DNA of 7,416 nucleotides from positions 1 through 7,416 of the forward strand of contig JAUHYJ010000173.1 of assembly GCA_030425785.1 (NCBI GenBank), written 5' to 3'. Made by a program: the position numbers and the translations under genes. The notes under the pieces were generated by a model. The model ran no database searches. It saw only the letters and a program-made list of their open reading frames with translations, and was not told the origin of the DNA. Each line of letters starts with the position of its first letter. The stretch's first letter is position 1. Below, piece by piece: positions 6,901 through 7,416 of the stretch. This DNA is from Acidimicrobiia bacterium (GTDB lineage Bacteria; Actinomycetota; Acidimicrobiia; Acidimicrobiales; Ilumatobacteraceae).

Positions 6901-7075
6901 GGACGTTGTCCTGCGCGACCTGCGATTCGGGATTGAGGTACGAGTCCTGACCGGTCGCGAACTCGATCTGCGTCGCACCGATCGCGAGGACGCCGGTGAG
7001 CACGAGCAGTGCCGCGAGGACGAGCTTCCAGTGCTTGCCCAGCTGAATGCCCGTGTTCCTCCAGAACTGTTCCAT
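3977..7075 (-). CDS. RND/MMPL-family transporter with an extra C-terminal helix and two-cysteine outer domain
   Basis: Proton-driven exporter of the RND superfamily, closest in feel to the HAE3/MMPL group, whose members move lipids or hydrophobic compounds; the substrate is unknown. The 1032 residues comprise: helix 1 at about 17-34; outer loop 38-275; helices 2-6 at about 278-424; helix 7 at about 456-473; outer loop 478-664; helices 8-12 at about 667-818. The two halves align at GIDFAIQIHNR (341-351) and CTEFSVLILGR (731-741), placing Asp343-Phe344 opposite Glu733-Phe734, the site of the proton-relay Asp-Tyr pairs of MmpL3. After residue 840 it departs from the family: a 13th helix (about 847-867), a linker with nine consecutive Thr (887-895) and many Thr/Pro, then a domain of about 80 residues with Cys977 and Cys1014. 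The even helix count before the 13th helix puts this tail outside. The ATG at 7075 is the only usable start (in-frame stop at 7115-7117), has no Shine-Dalgarno and may be leaderless. Confidence 0.92.
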   Translation of the reverse strand: MEQFWRNTGIQLGKHWKLVLAALLVLTGVLAIGATQIEFATGQDSYLNPESQVAQDNVRFQDEFGGEAVILLFEARDGADITDLFVGADLAEQRRLTAALGEIDDVSSVVTPLRTLSFSDALVQGPGQAALLSAATRDAEGADARSADIAMSFARLGTVDEADRGLAVEPDGAEPDPDWIELLIFDNRGFELVDGEPVAPPDDERQIRLSLAGSFPDQQTVVGGVVLDGNLDLDAQGEATDAILELLDDATFENFELTVTGSPVYLKEINDYLRGGMLTLGLVALGVMAVILALMFRVRWRLLPLLAVVFGVVWTFSILGWIGIDLSLVTISGLPILIGLGIDFAIQIHNRVEEEVVLDQDEHPIAETVANLAPPLIAAALAGVVAFIALQLSKVPMIRDFGILLMIGVVVLVALGIVVPVSILGIREWSSRTAERGDSLVERIVVKLGGLPMKAGLALVIASVFLFVGGILVEGRTRIESDPLRWIDQDSEVVADVDRLTEETGFASTMGVLVQANNVYEQQVVDLIHQFTIDAEQRPEVISTSSLVGTMSKILQVPDATPIPPTSDEVVAAAAVMPPDIGEALVNDDATAAQINLRLAASSLEDRADLVDELNADLDARIAALDIPDDSILRTALPDEQEPVRATPAGLAVVGIGLLENLSANRAVLTYFALCLAGLFLVLRFRSLQRALLALVPVFLAVGASSLIIGLVGIQLSPLTTVSGPLVIASCTEFSVLILGRYLEERQSGLEPRDASDTAAARTGRAFFTSACTTIGGFAVLIVSPLPLLRDFGLIVTLNVAIALLAALVVMPPMMVWVDSKGWLGTAAQVDPSRSVRLGAEVDGAQLAVFGAGTVAVAAAAAGVYALADTSEDSSQAFAFAATALPTTTTTTTTTPPTTVPPTTVPTTTMPPTTLAPGETTPSTSAPPATTAPPTSEPDGPTVDPSQFPAEPPPGVISPVLYQLLTDQGVEGNVAHCAIVTAYSIVPEAELLEMGVAQGAPEAVDVLREGSLACGVTEEQFDGAIDAQFGGG

Positions 7076-7081
7076 GTGGGG

Positions 7082-7087
7082 AGCGTA
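7082..7087 (-). promoter_or_regulatory. Candidate -10 element of a leaderless transporter transcript
   Basis: The minus strand reads TACGCT, fitting the actinobacterial TAnnnT -10 box, followed by exactly 6 nt (CCCCAC) and then the ATG. This spacing would put the first transcribed base on the A of the start codon. It explains why the gene has no Shine-Dalgarno; the preceding bases are pyrimidine-rich instead. No convincing -35 box is seen 16-18 nt upstream. Confidence 0.45.
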
Positions 7088-7158
7088 GACCTCGGCGGCG
7101 AACCCGTGCCCGGTTCAGCCACCGTCGGGGGTCGACGCGACGCGGGCGTCACGTCATC

Positions 7159-7197
7159 GACACGATCGGGGTCCGGGGTCCCCGTGATCGACGTGTC
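7159..7197 (-). terminator. Bulged hairpin in the gap between pyrE and the transporter
   Basis: Arms GACAC/GTGTC, GATC/GATC and GGGG/CCCC pair in order, giving 13 bp of stem with bulges of 3 and 2 nt on one side and an 8-nt loop. It lies about 95 nt after the pyrE stop and 72 nt before the transporter start, so it could end pyrE transcription. There is no U-tract. The rest of the gap (7076-7291) shows no gene. Confidence 0.35.
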
Positions 7198-7267
7198 CGC
7201 CGAAGCTGACGTTCGAGTGACGATCTCGTCCGCGCCAGATCGCACCGACGTCCAGGTCGCTGCCGGG

Positions 7268-7293
7268 CGTTGGTGCAACGACGCAGTGGCGTC
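7268..7293 (-). terminator. Two small abutting hairpins at the end of pyrE
   Basis: CGTTG-GTG-CAACG (7268-7280) and GACGC-AGTG-GCGTC (7280-7293) are two 5-bp stems side by side, the second touching the pyrE stop codon. They may contribute to termination but are short enough to be chance in this composition. Confidence 0.22.
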
Positions 7294-7416
7294 AGTCGTC
7301 AGGTGCGAAGCCGAGGTCGGCGGCGGTCAGGAGGGGTCGGTAGGAGACGCCGGCCTCCGCGCAGAGCGCTGCACAGGTGTCGCCACGATCGACGATCAGC
7401 GTGACGAGCACGACGT
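7292..7416 (-). CDS. pyrE: Probable orotate phosphoribosyltransferase, C-terminal 40 residues
   Basis: Only the end of the gene is inside the window; its start lies beyond the right edge. The visible residues begin VVLVTLIVDRGDTCAALCAE, continue AGVSYRPLLTAADLGFAPDD, and end at TGA (7292-7294). This matches the C-terminal pattern of orotate phosphoribosyltransferases: a hydrophobic strand ending in an Asp-Arg-Gly turn, a helix, a Gly-x-x-Tyr/Phe strand, a Leu-Thr-Ala-Ala-Asp-Leu-Gly helix, then the stop. The enzyme joins orotate to phosphoribosyl pyrophosphate to make orotidine monophosphate in pyrimidine synthesis. The catalytic and PRPP-binding motifs are outside the window, so another type I phosphoribosyltransferase cannot be excluded. 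It appears unrelated in function to the genes to its left. Confidence 0.68.
   Translation of the reverse strand, partial: VVLVTLIVDRGDTCAALCAEAGVSYRPLLTAADLGFAPDD

Noticed and set aside
1..7416. tRNA, rRNA, CRISPR array, insertion sequence, integrase, or toxin-antitoxin genes.
   Set aside because: No cloverleaf, repeat-spacer pattern, transposase motif or terminal repeats were seen on reading both strands; most of the window is filled by six ordinary coding regions.

Overview
The window reads as chromosomal DNA from a high-GC actinobacterium. The base composition is strongly G+C rich, codons end in G or C, GTG is used as a start, and membrane proteins carry long Thr/Pro-rich extracytoplasmic linkers. 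The style resembles marine or freshwater Acidimicrobiia (Ilumatobacter-like), but that placement is inference from style only. All six supported genes lie on the minus strand, so transcription runs from the right edge to the left. No plus-strand gene, RNA gene, insertion sequence or CRISPR array was seen.

Right to left: (1) 7292-7416, the C-terminal 40 residues of a probable orotate phosphoribosyltransferase (pyrE). (2) A 216-bp gap with two possible hairpins and a good leaderless-type -10 element. (3) 3977-7075, a 1032-residue RND/MMPL-type transporter with an extra C-terminal membrane helix, a Thr/Pro linker and a small two-cysteine outer domain. (4) 3916-3963, a perfect 48-bp palindrome 13 nt after the transporter stop, probably its terminator. 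(5) 3094-3897, a single-pass membrane protein with a Thr/Pro linker and a four-cysteine SPOR-like C-terminal domain. (6) 2213-3007, a PP2C-type Ser/Thr phosphatase. (7) 1452-2216, a protein with a degenerate FHA domain and a C-terminal helix-turn-helix. (8) 1-1455, a transmembrane Ser/Thr protein kinase that runs off the left edge.

Phosphatase, FHA-HTH protein and kinase form a tightly coupled cassette: consecutive genes overlap by 4 bp (ATGA, then GTGA). The simplest reading is a phospho-signalling module in which the kinase senses something outside the membrane, the phosphatase reverses its action, and the FHA-HTH protein is a candidate output that could act on DNA. The SPOR-like membrane protein just upstream may belong to the same envelope-related unit, although a possible hairpin and an 86-bp gap separate it from the phosphatase. 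Three proteins here (kinase, SPOR-like protein, transporter) share one outer layout: membrane helix, low-complexity Thr/Pro or Thr/Ser linker, then a small cysteine-containing domain. The most notable items are the perfect palindrome, the unusual transporter tail and the compact kinase/phosphatase/FHA-HTH cassette.
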